Counted from the stretch's first letter, positions 1 through 11,500 are shown. The stretch is DNA of 64,000 nucleotides from Buchananella felis (GCF_041380015.1 NZ_CP159978.1), one strand, 5' to 3'. The notes: generated by a model not told the origin, from the letters alone. A program made the numbers and translations.

Positions 1-100
1 CAAGTGTTGAAGGTCCCCCGCAGACCACGGGGTAGATAGGCCAGACGTGGAAGCGTGGTAACACGTGAAGCTGACTGGTACTAATCGACCAAACAACTAC
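1..100 (+). rRNA. 23S rRNA, 3' end (partial)
   Basis: The first hundred bases match the conserved 3' end of bacterial 23S rRNA: the GGTAGATAGGCC segment, AAGCTGACTGGTACTAATCG near the end, then an A/C-rich spacer into 5S. The 5' part lies outside the window. The exact 3' terminus is approximate. Confidence 0.9.
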
Positions 101-191
101 AAACAACACCAAAACACGCCAAACAACAAACCCGAACACAACACCACACGCTCACACCCCCTATACGGTTACAAACCCACCAAGGGTTAAA

Positions 192-312
192 ACACGTGCG
201 GCGGTCACAGCAGCAGGGAAACGCCCGGCCCCATACCGAACCCGGAAGCTAAGCCTGCCAGCGCCAATGGTACTGCACCCGCCAGGGTGTGGGAGAGTAG
301 GACACCGCCGCC
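192..312 (+). rRNA. rrf: 5S rRNA
   Basis: A complete 5S gene, recognised by the CCCGGCCCCATACCGAACCC and GGAAGCTAAGCCTGCCAGCG blocks and the GGGAGAGTAGGACACCGCCG end. GCGGCGGTC near the 5' end pairs with the 3' terminal CACCGCCGCC. It follows the 23S end by about 90 bp, the usual 16S-23S-5S order. Ends are set from the terminal helix and could be off by a few bases. Confidence 0.93.
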
Positions 313-429
313 ACCAACCACAACACAACGGCCCCCGTAGCGCGAACCAAACCGCAGCAACGGGGGCCGTCCCCACACCCACCCAAACCAGCCCAACACC
401 ACACCCGCACCAACCACGGCAACACACCC

Positions 430-1500
430 CCGGTGTTGAAACTAGACGAAACCCGGCCCTAACTAGACGTTCGATGCTCCATCTCGACGTTCGAAGCTTC
501 AACTCGACGAAAACCCGGCCCAACGTCGAGTTGAAGGACCCAACGTCTGGTTGACAGGGGGACTGGCGCACCAAGCCGGGAGCGCGTCTTTAAACAACCC
601 AGACAGGGGCCACTCCACCCGGAACGTGAAAATCGACGTTCGACACCCCAACTAGACGTTCGAAACCCCAACTCGACGTTCGAAACCCCAACTCGACGTT
701 CGAAACCCCAACTCGACGTTCGATGCCACAACTCGACGAAAAACCAGCCCAAACGTCGAGCCGAGCATTCAAACGTCCAGACGAAAACCCAAACGTCGAG
801 CTGACTGGGGGACCTGCGCAGCGGCCGGGAGCGCGTCAGTGAATAACCCAGACAGGGGCCACTCTACCCGCAACGTGAAACTCGACGAATGTAGCTTCAA
901 CTAGACGTTCGATGCCTCAACTCGACGAAAAACCAGCCCAAACGTCGAGCCGAAAAGCCGAACGTCGAGCTGAAAAGCCGAACGTCGAGCTGAAGAGCCG
1001 AACGTCTAGTTGACCGGGGGACCGACGCACCAAGCCGGGAGCGCGTCATCAACCAAATGAGCCAAAGGCGCCACACACGGAACGTGAAACTAGACGAAAG
1101 CAGCTTCAACTAGACGTTTGGCGCCTCAACTAGACGAAAAGCCGGCCCATACGTCGAGTTGACGGGCCCAACGTCGAGTTGACGGGCCCAACGTCGAGTT
1201 GAAAGGCCAAACGTCTAGTTGGCGAGCTGAATGTCGAGTCGACGGGCCCAACGTCTAGTTGACCGGGGGACCGACGCACCAAGCCGGGAGCGCGTCATCA
1301 ACCAAATGAGCCAAAGGCGCCACACACGGAACGTGAAACTAGACGAAAGCAGCTTCAACTAGACGTTTGGCGCCTCAACTAGACGAAAAGCCGGCCCATA
1401 CGTCGAGTTGACGGGCCCAACGTCGAGTTGAAAGGCCAAACGTCTAGTTGGCGAGCTGAATGTCGAGTCGACGGGCCCAACGTCGAGTTGACTGGGGGAC
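430..1500. repeat. 20-bp-periodic inverted repeat array downstream of 5S
   Basis: This stretch without a gene is filled with a short motif in two orientations: AACTCGACGTTCGA or AACTAGACGTTCGA, and its complement AACGTCGAGTTGA or AACGTCTAGTTGA. Many are 20 bp apart, e.g. four successive AACTCGACGTTCGAAACCCC units near 650-720. Motifs of one orientation cluster on the left and the complement on the right of each higher-order unit, so a transcript could fold into long imperfect hairpins. Units are separated by a conserved spacer containing CACCAAGCCGGGAGCGCGTC, seen near 566, 1028 and 1277, with relatives near 816 and 1506. The last two full units (about 1016-1265 and 1267-1493) are nearly identical. 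Function unknown. Confidence 0.85.
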
Positions 1501-1719
1501 CGGGGCACCAAGCTGGGAGCCCAACCCGGCGGCCGAACCCGGCGGCCCAACCAACCCGAGCGGCCCTGCGCGTCGATGCCGAATATGTGACCCATGTCCG
1601 CCCGTAAATTGCGTCCCGGCACCACCCGCACACGGACTACGGCAGTTGCATGTTTGGCGCAGTTTGGCCCATGCGGGCCACGGGTTGAGCACCGCAACGT
1701 GGGGGAGAGGCTCGAGGCA

Positions 1720-1725
1720 TAGAAT
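1720..1725 (+). promoter_or_regulatory. -10 box for leaderless ilvD transcript
   Basis: TAGAAT fits the TANNNT -10 consensus and lies 7 nt before the ilvD ATG, with no Shine-Dalgarno in between. This is the spacing of leaderless actinobacterial genes. No clear -35 is visible. Confidence 0.5.
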
Positions 1726-1732
1726 CACGCGC

Positions 1733-3433
1733 ATGGGTACCAACGAGATTGACATCAAGCCGCGCAGTCGGCAGGTGACCGATGGTCTGAAGGCCACGGC
1801 GTCGCGCGGAATGCTCCGCGCCGTCGGCATGGGGGACGCCGACTTCGTTAAGCCCCAGATCGGTGTCGCTTCATCCTGGAACGAGATCACGCCCTGCAAC
1901 CTTTCCCTCCAGCGCCTGGCGCAGGCGGCGAAGGAAGGCGTGCACGCCGCCGGTGGTTACCCGTTGGAGTTCGGCACGATCTCCGTCTCCGACGGCATCT
2001 CCATGGGGCACGAGGGAATGCACTTCTCGCTCGTCTCCCGTGACGTGATCGCGGACTCCGTGGAGACCGTCATGCAGGCCGAGCGCCTGGACGGCTCGGT
2101 GCTGCTGGCCGGTTGTGACAAGTCGCTGCCGGGCATGCTCATGGCGGCGGCCCGCCTGAACCTGGCCTCAGTCTTCCTCTACGCCGGCTCGATCATGCCC
2201 GGCCACGTCAAGCTCTCCGACGGTACGGAGAAGGACGTCACCATCATCGACGCCTACGAGGCCGTGGGTGCCCACCAGCGCGGCCTGATGAGCCACGAGG
2301 ACGTGATGGCTATCGAGCGCGCCATCTGCCCCGGCGAGGGCGCCTGCGGTGGCATGTACACCGCCAACACCATGGCATCCGTTGCGGAGGCGATCGGCAT
2401 GTCGGTGCCCGGCTCGGCCGCGCCGCCGTCGGTGGACCGCCGACGGGACGCGGCGGCGCGGCGCTCCGGCGCTGCGGTAGTTGAGCTGCTGCGCCGTGGC
2501 ATCACCGCCCGCGACATCATGACCAAGGAAGCATTTGAGAACGCCATCGCCGTGGTGATGGCCTTCGGCGGCTCCACCAACGCCGTCCTGCACCTGCTCG
2601 CGATCGCGCGCGAAGCCGAGGTCGACCTCACCCTGGACGACTTCTCCCGCGTCGCCGCCCGCACCCCGCACCTGGGAGACCTCAAGCCGTTCGGCCAGTT
2701 CGTGATGAACGACGTCGACCGCGTAGGCGGCGTGCCCGTGCTGATGAAGACCCTGCTGGACGCGGGCCTGCTGCACGGCGACTGCCTCACCGTCACCGGC
2801 AAGACCGTGGCCGAAAACCTGGCAGACATCGCCCCGCCTGCCGCCGACGGCGAGATCCTGCGCCAGCTGGACAACCCGATCCACGCCACCGGTGGCATCA
2901 CCATCCTCAAGGGCACCCTGGCCCCCGAGGGAGCCGTGGTGAAGTCCGCTGGCTTCGACACCGAGGTGTTCGAAGGCACCGCCCGCGTCTTCGAGCGCGA
3001 GCAGGGCGCCCTGGACGCGCTCGCCGACGGCACCATCACCGACGGCGACGTCGTGGTGATCCGCTACGAAGGCCCCAAGGGCGGCCCCGGCATGCGCGAG
3101 ATGCTGGCCATCACCGGCGCCATCAAGGGAGCCAACCTCGGCAAGACCGTCCTGCTGCTCACCGACGGGCGCTTTTCTGGCGGCACCACCGGCCTGTGCG
3201 TCGGCCACGTGGCACCCGAGGCCGTGGACGGCGGCCCCATCGCCCTGGTGCGCGACGGAGACAAGATCCGCCTGGACGTGGCCAACGCCCGCCTGGACCT
3301 GCTGGTGGACGAGGCCGAACTGGCCGAGCGTGCCAAGACCTTCGAGCCGCTGCCCCCGCGCTACACCCGTGGCGTGCTCGGCAAGTACATCAAGCTGGTG
3401 CACTCCGCGTCCGAGGGCGCAGTGCTCTACTAA
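1733..3433 (+). CDS. ilvD: Dihydroxy-acid dehydratase IlvD
   Basis: IlvD dehydrates 2,3-dihydroxy-isovalerate and 2,3-dihydroxy-3-methylvalerate to the keto acids of valine/leucine and isoleucine; it is a cytoplasmic Fe-S enzyme. The 566-residue product carries the three cluster-ligand cysteine regions: ITPCN (about Cys55), GCDKSLPGM (about Cys127) and GACGGMYTANTM (about Cys204). The C-terminal FSGGTTGLCVGHVAPEA block is also present. The ATG was chosen because conserved IlvD sequence begins soon after it (SRQVTDGL) and a TAGAAT box sits 7 nt upstream; the reading frame stays open further 5', but that part is repeat-derived. A hairpin follows the stop. ilvBNC lies about 15.8 kb downstream, separated by a transporter and a giant surface gene. 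Confidence 0.95.
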   Translation: MGTNEIDIKPRSRQVTDGLKATASRGMLRAVGMGDADFVKPQIGVASSWNEITPCNLSLQRLAQAAKEGVHAAGGYPLEFGTISVSDGISMGHEGMHFSLVSRDVIADSVETVMQAERLDGSVLLAGCDKSLPGMLMAAARLNLASVFLYAGSIMPGHVKLSDGTEKDVTIIDAYEAVGAHQRGLMSHEDVMAIERAICPGEGACGGMYTANTMASVAEAIGMSVPGSAAPPSVDRRRDAAARRSGAAVVELLRRGITARDIMTKEAFENAIAVVMAFGGSTNAVLHLLAIAREAEVDLTLDDFSRVAARTPHLGDLKPFGQFVMNDVDRVGGVPVLMKTLLDAGLLHGDCLTVTGKTVAENLADIAPPAADGEILRQLDNPIHATGGITILKGTLAPEGAVVKSAGFDTEVFEGTARVFEREQGALDALADGTITDGDVVVIRYEGPKGGPGMREMLAITGAIKGANLGKTVLLLTDGRFSGGTTGLCVGHVAPEAVDGGPIALVRDGDKIRLDVANARLDLLVDEAELAERAKTFEPLPPRYTRGVLGKYIKLVHSASEGAVLY

Positions 3434-3450
3434 AGCGCACCCGCACACCG

Positions 3451-3491
3451 GGGAGGGGATGGTCGCAGACTCGCTGCGGCCATCCCCTCCC
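3451..3491 (+). terminator. Hairpin downstream of ilvD
   Basis: GGGAGGGGATGG pairs perfectly with CCATCCCCTCCC across a 17-nt loop, starting 17 bp after the ilvD stop. No U-tract follows, so it is a terminator-like hairpin by position. Confidence 0.6.
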
Positions 3492-3570
3492 GCAGTGTGA
3501 AACGCATAACGCGCAAATCCGGCAGAAAGCGACAAAAGGGCAAATAGGCGGCAAAACCGGGCGGCCGGGC

Positions 3571-3582
3571 GGCAACGTCGTC
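3571..3582 (-). repeat. GACGACGYTGCC motif, copy 1 (intergenic)
   Basis: Reads GACGACGTTGCC on the minus strand, flanked by TG and GCCC as in the extended consensus TGGACGACGYTGCCGCC. It lies in the ilvD-transporter gap, so it is not explained by protein coding. Confidence 0.75.
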
Positions 3583-3664
3583 CATCCAAGCGGGACCAAG
3601 GCACCGGAAAGCCACCGTGGGCGGCCCGGATAATTGAGGGCGAAGACCTACACGAGGAATCCAC

Positions 3665-5257
3665 ATGGACACGTTTTTCTACGCGCTGCAGGAGAATGAC
3701 GTCCTGCTGCTGTTCTTGCTACTTGGCGTTGGCATGGTATTCGGAAGCGTCAAGGTAAAGGGCATCAAGCTGGGCGCCGCCGCCGTGCTATTCACGGCAA
3801 TGGCACTGACGGCGTGGGCGCTCACCTACGGCTACGAACTCCAGGTAGCGCACGACATCGGCATCCTGGGCCTGGCCCTGTTCGCGTTCGCGATCGGTAT
3901 CAACGCCGGCCCTACCTTCTTCAACACCCTCAAGACGGCGGTCGGTCCGATCATCGCAATGGTAGTGGTGGTGGCGGCCGCCGGTGTGCTTGCCTGGGGC
4001 GTCGGTAACGCGCTCGGCATGTCCCCAGCCCTAATCGGTGGAACCTACGCCGGCGCCATCACCAACACCCCGGCCCTCTCTGCGGCCGGTCAGGCCAGTG
4101 GCGACACTGCCACCGCGACCGTCGGCTACTCCATCACTTACCTGTGGGGTGTGTTCGGCATGCTGATCGCCGCCGGCTTCGCCCTGTCCAAGGCCCGCCA
4201 CGACAAGGACGCCCCCTCCCCGCTGGTCAACCGCACCATCCGCGTCGAGCGCGACGACAACCCCCGCGTGGGCGACCTGTTCGAGCGCGCCGGCGGGCAG
4301 GTCACCTTCTCCCGCCTGCGCCGCGGCGAGACCGGCCCAATCCTGCGTCCGAAGATGGAAGACACCCTTGACCGTGACGACCTGGTAACCGTGGTCGGCA
4401 ACGAGAAGGCCGTGGCGGCCATCATCTCCCAGCTGGGACACTCCTCCACGCACTCCCTGATCTCTGACCGCTCCTACCTGGACTTCCGCCGCATCACGGT
4501 TTCCGACCCCAAGCTGGCGGGTCGCACCATCGCCTCTCTGGACCTGAGCGGCAAATTCGAGGCAACCATTTCTCGAGTCCGCCGCGGCGACATCGACATG
4601 GTGGGCGCGCCCAACCTGGTGCTCCAGCAGGGCGACCGCGTCCGGGTGGTGGCCCCCACCGGCACGATGACCAAGATCTCCAAGTTCTTCGGTGACTCCG
4701 CGCACGGCCTATCCGACATCAACCCGGTGGCGCTCGGCCTGGGCATGGCCCTGGGCATCCTCATCGGTAACCTGCCGATCCCCACTCCCGGTGGGGCATC
4801 CTTCACCATCGGTTCGGCCGCCGGCACGCTGCTGGTGGGCCTCGTGCTGGGCCGCATCGGCCGCGTGGGCCGCGTGGTCACCTCCGTGCCCTACACCACC
4901 TGCATGGTGCTCGCCGAGCTCGGCCTCCTGGTCTTCCTGGCCTACGCCGGCACCAAGGCAGGCTCTCAGATCCTGAACGCCTTCACATCTGGCGCCTGGA
5001 CCAACATCCTGCTGCTTGGTTTCCTCATCACCACGTTCGTGGCCGTGGGCTTGTACGTGACGATGCGCTTCATGTTCAAGATGGGTGGCACCCGCCTGGC
5101 CGGTGTACTGGGCGGTACCCAAACCCAGCCGGCAGTGCTGGCCTTTGCCAACAGCCGCACCCAGAACGACCCGCGCGTGGCGCTCGGCTACGCCATGGTC
5201 TACCCGGTGGCCATGGTCGCCAAGATCCTGGTGGCCCAGGTCCTCGGCATGCTGTAA
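3665..5257 (+). CDS. AspT/YidE-family putative transporter with RCK_C domains
   Basis: A 530-residue polytopic membrane protein of the AspT/YidE/YbjL (aspartate:alanine exchanger-like) family. Layout: about five hydrophobic helices (residues 10-175), a cytoplasmic central part with two TrkA-C-like domains (about 195-265 and 275-355), then about five more helices (360-530). Both halves carry family Gly/Pro-rich motifs, GGTYAGAITNTPAL in the first and GGTQTQPAVLAFAN in the second. Family members exchange amino acids or dicarboxylates; the substrate here is unknown. The ATG follows GAGGAATCCAC. It stands alone between ilvD and the giant surface gene and ends at a strong terminator, so it is probably monocistronic. 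Confidence 0.85.
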   Translation: MDTFFYALQENDVLLLFLLLGVGMVFGSVKVKGIKLGAAAVLFTAMALTAWALTYGYELQVAHDIGILGLALFAFAIGINAGPTFFNTLKTAVGPIIAMVVVVAAAGVLAWGVGNALGMSPALIGGTYAGAITNTPALSAAGQASGDTATATVGYSITYLWGVFGMLIAAGFALSKARHDKDAPSPLVNRTIRVERDDNPRVGDLFERAGGQVTFSRLRRGETGPILRPKMEDTLDRDDLVTVVGNEKAVAAIISQLGHSSTHSLISDRSYLDFRRITVSDPKLAGRTIASLDLSGKFEATISRVRRGDIDMVGAPNLVLQQGDRVRVVAPTGTMTKISKFFGDSAHGLSDINPVALGLGMALGILIGNLPIPTPGGASFTIGSAAGTLLVGLVLGRIGRVGRVVTSVPYTTCMVLAELGLLVFLAYAGTKAGSQILNAFTSGAWTNILLLGFLITTFVAVGLYVTMRFMFKMGGTRLAGVLGGTQTQPAVLAFANSRTQNDPRVALGYAMVYPVAMVAKILVAQVLGML

Positions 5258-5275
5258 GCCCATCGGCTCACTCTG

Positions 5276-5315
5276 GCGGCCTGGAGAGCGCGTAAGCGCC
5301 CTCCAGGCCGCTTTT
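5276..5315 (+). terminator. Intrinsic terminator after the AspT-like gene
   Basis: GCGGCCTGGAG pairs with CTCCAGGCCGC around a small inner stem (GCGC/GCGC), followed directly by TTTT. Confidence 0.85.
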
Positions 5316-5532
5316 GTGTGTCCGAGCCGCTGGGGCCGTGTAGGAGCCTGGGAGCCGGGGCATGCGACTTAGCGGGAATGATGCACACCGGCGCGCAAAA
5401 GCCAATAGAAGAAGTAGTACAGGTTTTCATACAGGCCAAAACCTTCAACACGGACGCCGGAATCCATACGTTTAGGGGAGGTATCCCCTCCGGTCCTTGG
5501 CGACCCCGGAATCGTGACGGAAGGACTCAAAG

Positions 5533-8500
5533 ATGACTCCGCAGCGAAAGCCCCGCTTGGTTGAAAAACTGGCTGTTCTAGCCCTGCCCATAGCTCTTGT
5601 ACTGGCCGGACTAACCTCCGCCTCGGGGCTGGGCGCAGGCACGGCATGGGCAGCGCCCGACGGCGGGATGCCGGGCGAGCAGCACTCCAAAGCCCTCACA
5701 GACCCGCAGGCGGTTCCGGAACCCACTCCTACGAATGGTCCGGTGCCGTCTTCTACGGATGGTCCGATGCCGCCTCCCACGGACGGGCCGGTGCCCGCGC
5801 CTACGTCGGGAGGTGGAGAGGGGCTTAATGAGCAGAACGCCGGCCGCTTTTCAATTCAGATAAATTTTGTTGATCCACCCGATGGACTTAGCCCGATAGC
5901 GTTCGGGTACACCTGCTACGTGCCGGAGCGCGATCAGATTCAGGGGACAATCTCCATTGAGAGGTTTAACGAGCCGTTTCCCTCTCCGCTGATTCCGGCG
6001 GAAAGCACCTGCTATGTCAGGTCGCAGTCTGCGGATGAGATTAGATTGGAAGAGACGTATTGGGATTTTGGCGTACAAGTTGGCGGCTTACATCAGATAC
6101 AGGTCTCTGCGCGTTTGAGGCCGACGGAGGGTGCGTTATTCATTTCGAGTGAGGTAAATGAGATTGAGGGACTCGACCTATCTCAGGTGGCATACAATTA
6201 TGAGTGTGCCAAGGAAGGGGTAAACCCGTATATCAAGCGAGGTGTTGCGATAGTACCAACGAATGGACGGCCAATAAGCGTCGAAAATGCCATCCCGTTT
6301 GGAGCAAACTGCAAAGTGACTGAAGTAGCTGCTTCAACTGAGGTTGAGGGATTCTCCAGAACTGTGGGGGACGCTTCCGTCACTGTGCACATAGGTGAGT
6401 GGGCTGATAGCACTGCACGTTTCGACTATAGGTATATCCCAACAGGCAAGGGCGAGTTGATCATTCTATATGGTGAGTCCGGGAGGAAAGATGAAGCCAG
6501 TAGTGACGATATACTCATCGACATTAGTTGTGGAAGTGAGTATAGAAAGGTAAAGGTTGATCGACAAACCCATGAAGCCCAATCGGTAGGATGGTTTGAA
6601 GCGGGACAAACCTGCATCGTGGCTATAGATACAAATAGCCTAGCGGTCCCCAATCATTCGTTCGACGCTCCCGTGCAGAAACAAGTCGAGATTGTTGACG
6701 GCCAGGCAGCGGAAATCGAAATAGAGACAACCTACATCCCGGATCCTGTGCCGGTGAGAATTGGTATTGAGATTGAGGGACTTCCGGCGGGTCAGGAAAA
6801 TCGCCAGTTCAGAGTAAATTATTCCTGTGGAGACGTGTCAGGCAGTGTCGAGGTCCGGCCCGGGCAGGCTCCAGTCGAGTTGGAAGAGCTGTTTCATGTA
6901 GGTGGCAATTGTAGGGCGCAGTTTGCTCCAGAGTCCATAAGAATCCCTGGGTACTACTTTCATGGCAGTGAGCACGAGTTCTATGTGACATACGGTCGCG
7001 ATCAGGTGTTAACGTTGCGGGGGCTGTATAAAAAGGGTGAAGGAGCGATACGGGTTCAATATTCGCAGAATCCGGATGTCTATTCAGGTTACTTGGATTA
7101 TCGAGTTAGGTGCGATAAGTCGCTAGGTGACGGATCTGCCCCATATGACGTGGTGCACGGAGGGATGGCTTACCGCAATGGAGAGTCTGATACGGTTGAT
7201 GGCTTAGCTGCTGGCGCTGTATGTAGTATTGAATTGGAGAGGCTGCATGATTCGAATTATCTAATGCTGATGCCGTCGCCGGTAATCGTCACTGTTCCCA
7301 ATGGTGAAGTCGTCGAGGTAAATCTTCATGCCGAGTGGATTTTGAAAACATGGGAGGAGCGATACCTTAAGGTCGTTCCAGAAAGTATCGGCTATGATAG
7401 TGATTGGCTTGGGGGATATTTTCGCTACAGTTGCCGTTTTGAAGGCGAGATGCCTGTCGAGGGTGAATTTCAACGGGTCGAGGGTGGATTCGAATCAGAT
7501 CATTATTATCAAAGCAAATCGGGGATTCGAGTTGGCAGCGTTTGTCAGATCTCGCCCAGCCGGGATTTGTACGTCCCACGCGGTTACGAGCTAGTTCGAG
7601 CTGAGCCGTATACCTTGACCGTAGAGGAGGGTAGCGAAATCGCGATTGCGCGCCCCAAGGTAGAATACCGGCAGCGGGTTAGCACGGTGAATATTCTCTG
7701 GAGGGAGAGGAATCATAACTGGGCCTTGGTGGATCATCTTGAGCCTGTACTCAGCTACCGTTGTGGTGATGACGAGGGGCGGGTGAGAGTAAACTACGGT
7801 GGGTTTGAGTTGCCTCGGGAGTATCCGGTCGGTACAACCTGCTCAGTGAGCGCCGATTTCAGCACAGCGCAGCTTGAAGGGTATCGAGTAGTGGGGCCCG
7901 AGCCGAAGACTGTTACAGTAACCGAATTTGGGCAGATTTTAGATGTAACCCTTGAGGTTGAGTATGTGTCCGAGCCTGTCTTGGACCCAGCGCGAGTCGG
8001 CACTCTAAGTGTCTCTTTCGCGTTAACAGATTATAGTTATTCGCCGAACGGATTGCGTAGAGGTAGGTTCAATATAAATTGGTCCTGCGGCTCATATAGT
8101 GGGGTTTCCTTCGTTGAGGGCATAGAGAAGGTCGTCGAGGTCGATCGAGAATTTCCTATTGGTACGACATGTAGGGTTGAGATCGACCCAGAGAGCCCGG
8201 CATTTAAGGGCTATTCTGTAAAGGACGTCCGGGATGGCACTGTTCGGATAGGTGCAGGTCGAAACTACTACGCAGCGGAGCTGTTTCTTTCCCCAAAGTT
8301 CGGCAGATTCTCTGTTGTGTCAAGTGTTCGAGGAGCGGGAGTCGATTTTCTAAGGGGTATGCCCTTAACCTTTGACTACGCGTGTTTGTCCTTCGGTGGG
8401 GTAAAGGAGGAGGGGCGTGTTCATGCCAATGTTGGCCAAGCAACAGATCCTTTTCCAGTAAGGGAGGGGATTTGTTCGATTAAGCCCCAAGGATTCCCAA

Positions 8501-11500
8501 ATAGTTCTAGTCTAAGCTGGGGCGTCAAATATAATGGCCAAGACCTCGCTGCGCCAGGGAAGATGTTCGAAGTGTCCGGCGCCGAGGTGAATCGTGTCGA
8601 AGTAATCTTCGAAAGCGTAGGCGAGTTCCCGTCAATGTCGATTGCGGCTGTGGGCGATGCCACCAGTCCTACAACCTATAAATGGTCCTGTGGACACCAG
8701 CGGGGCACGATGGATGTTCTTGGCAGTGGTATTCCAGTTACGGTTGCGGAAAGGATTCTTCACGGCAGTACCTGTGTAGTTTGGGTGGTTCCAGAGTCGG
8801 TGCCGGATGGTTGGCGTTTGGTCGGCGCGCCGTTCCAAATTAAACGGGTTGGATTGTCGGAAACGGAAACTTCGTTCTCGTTCGAGTATGAGCAGTTGCT
8901 CGGCGAACTGGAATTCTGGGCAGACTGGGCTGGCGGATGGCGTCCTGTCGATGAGCCAGGTGTAGTTGTTTCATACTCCTGTGTGTCCTCGTCAGGTGAG
9001 GAGACCCAGGGAGCCGTTAATATTGGTGAGAGCAATCCGGCGGCAAGTGTGTTGGTCGCCGGCGGGAGCTGTGATCTAACACTCTCCAGAAAGCCGTTCC
9101 CTGGCCAAACGTTTGAAGGCATGTTTGATTCTAGCTCTACGCTTTCGAAGCGCGTGGTGGTTCGCCCCGGTGAACGTACATACGTGCATGTAGTATATTC
9201 ATACCGGGTTGAGTTAGGAGCATTGGCTGTTACTGTTAATGGCAACGGCGCGGATGTTGCATCTAATCTATTCCGATACAAATATGAGTGTAGCGACACG
9301 TACGGGTCTGGCAGCGTTGTAGGCGACGGAACAATGGGCGCATTGCACGAGGTGCCTATTGGTGCTAGATGCAGGGTCTGGATTGGAGATGACTCCGCAT
9401 ACGTTCCCTTCTACGATGTTTCGCTGCCGGAACCAAAGACGGTCTCCATCGAGTCCACTGAGCCTGTAGTGGTGCCGTTTGAGGTGGTCTACACGCCCCG
9501 GCCCACATCATTCTCTGTGAAAAAGACTGTTGAGAATGGTCCATTGGGTGCCGACCGGGCCTACCACGACTTCCACTACACCTGCAGCAATGAAGGTGGT
9601 GTAATCGCAGAGGCAGACCTTTCGGTTGAGGCGAATGGTCAAGCGGTTACCGCCCCTGAGAGCATGCCAGCGGGGACGAGCTGCGTCATCAACGAGATTC
9701 TCCCGGTCGAGCCTCCAAACGGCTACACACTGACGTCGACGCCGCCTCAAACCATTCAGATCGTGGCGGGGCGCAACGCCGAGGTGTCCTTTGTGGACCG
9801 TTACACGCGCACCGGTGGCTCGCTGCTTGTTACCAAGGCTGTGCAGGGAGACGCAGCCTACAAGGCGTATAACCAAGAGTTCGAGTTTTCATACGCCTGT
9901 AACGTGGGCCAAGAGAACGCGCAGAACGGAACCTTCACTGTGCGTCACGCGACGCCAAAGGAGATTAGCGGGCTGCCCGAAGGATCGTGCGTCATCACCG
10001 AAACCAGCCCTGCACCTCAATACGTTGATATCACAACTACTGCAACACTTAACGACGCACTAGTTGAGGGACCTTCCTACTCGGTCTCGGTGCAAGCTGG
10101 GCAGTTGGCACGTCTCGACATAGGCTCTCACTACGCCGCGCAGTACGGGACGCTAGCAATTGCTAAGACCGTTCAAGGCGTGGACCCGGCAGACCGCACC
10201 TTCGAGGTGCGTTGGCAGTGCTACGGAGACGGGTACGGATTCGGATACGGAAGCGCACATGGGTACCAGTACGGAGTAGTTCAAGTAGACGGGCGCGGCA
10301 CTCCCGTAGTGGTTGATCGTCGCATCCAGGCCGGGTCGAGGTGCGTCGCTTCTTCGACCAGTAGCGGTATCCCAGGGTACTCCATAGCCGGCACCTCAGA
10401 AGTAACGGTAAACATCGGAAAAGACACCCAGAGTCTGGCGCACGTAATCGACGAGTACGAGCTTGACCGGGGCAGTCTTGAGGTCGATGTGCGCGTATTC
10501 AGCGCTGTGGAAGGGACAGAATCGCTCACCTTCGACTTCAGCTACTCCTGCAAGGGACAAGACGAATCCGTCACAACTGGTCAGTTCCAGGTAACAGGGC
10601 CACAAAATCATGTGGTACCGAACCTCCCAGTAGGTGAATGCACCGTCACCCAGCAGAACCCGACACTTGAAGGCTTCGACATCGAAACAACCTTCCGGTA
10701 TCAGTCGAGCGCGCACCCGGGGCCATCGATAACGGTATGGATATCCAAGGATCAACTCGCCTACTTGGGATCAGTAAACGAGTTAGCAACGGAGTTTGTG
10801 CCTCTCTTAGTGAAGAACCGGGTAGAGGGCGTAGAAACCAACGGCTCGGAATTCCGGTTCGACTGGTCGTGTGACGGCCTGAGTAGACGGGGCAGCTTCT
10901 ACCTTCCGGACAACGTTTCGGAGTACCGAATCCCCTTCAGGTTCCCAGTTGGTGCCAAGTGCACAGTGAAGCAGACAACTAGTCCCCATTACTCGGGCTT
11001 CAAACTGACGCCGCCTGCCGACGTAACTGTCACCTTGGAAGGAGGCGGTTCGCCCGCGAGTGCTTCCTTCGTCAGCCAGTATGCGCCCAGGCTGGGGTCA
11101 TTTGAACTCTCCGCAGTTGCGTCCGGAACCGATGCGGACATGCTTACGGGGAAACAGTTCACCTTTGCCTACACCTGCCAAGGACAGTCGGGAGTGAGCA
11201 AGGACGGCACGGTGAGTGTTGATGGCACCACACCCGTCCGGGTGGACGGCCTGCCGATCGGTACTTGTACGATCCGGGAGACCAGCGAGGCGATCACAAA
11301 CGCGGATATTCACAGCACTTTTGCGATTCATGGGTCACCGGTGTACTCCTCAGAATGGACCTTTGGCATCGGCGAAGACGTGGTGGTACCGCTCAGCGTC
11401 AACAAGTCGGTCACCGCTCACGTGGGGTCCTTCTCAGTCGCTAAGGCGGTCAATGGTGTCGAGGTGGCTGACCGAGAGTTCGAGTTCTCCTACGACTGTG

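Noticed and set aside
267..1697. Several short frames in the rRNA-downstream array and inside 5S
   Set aside because: Their translations simply repeat VERRVGVSN- and NSTLGPSTR-type words from the DNA repeats; no ribosome sites, no domains.
2168..3664. A 498-codon minus-strand frame opposite ilvD
   Set aside because: Antisense shadow of a conserved Fe-S dehydratase with complete motifs.
5316..5532. A riboswitch (e.g. c-di-AMP type) in the leader of the giant surface gene
   Set aside because: There is a small hairpin (AGGGGAGG, TAT, CCCCTCC near 5473), but I could not match conserved riboswitch core sequences.
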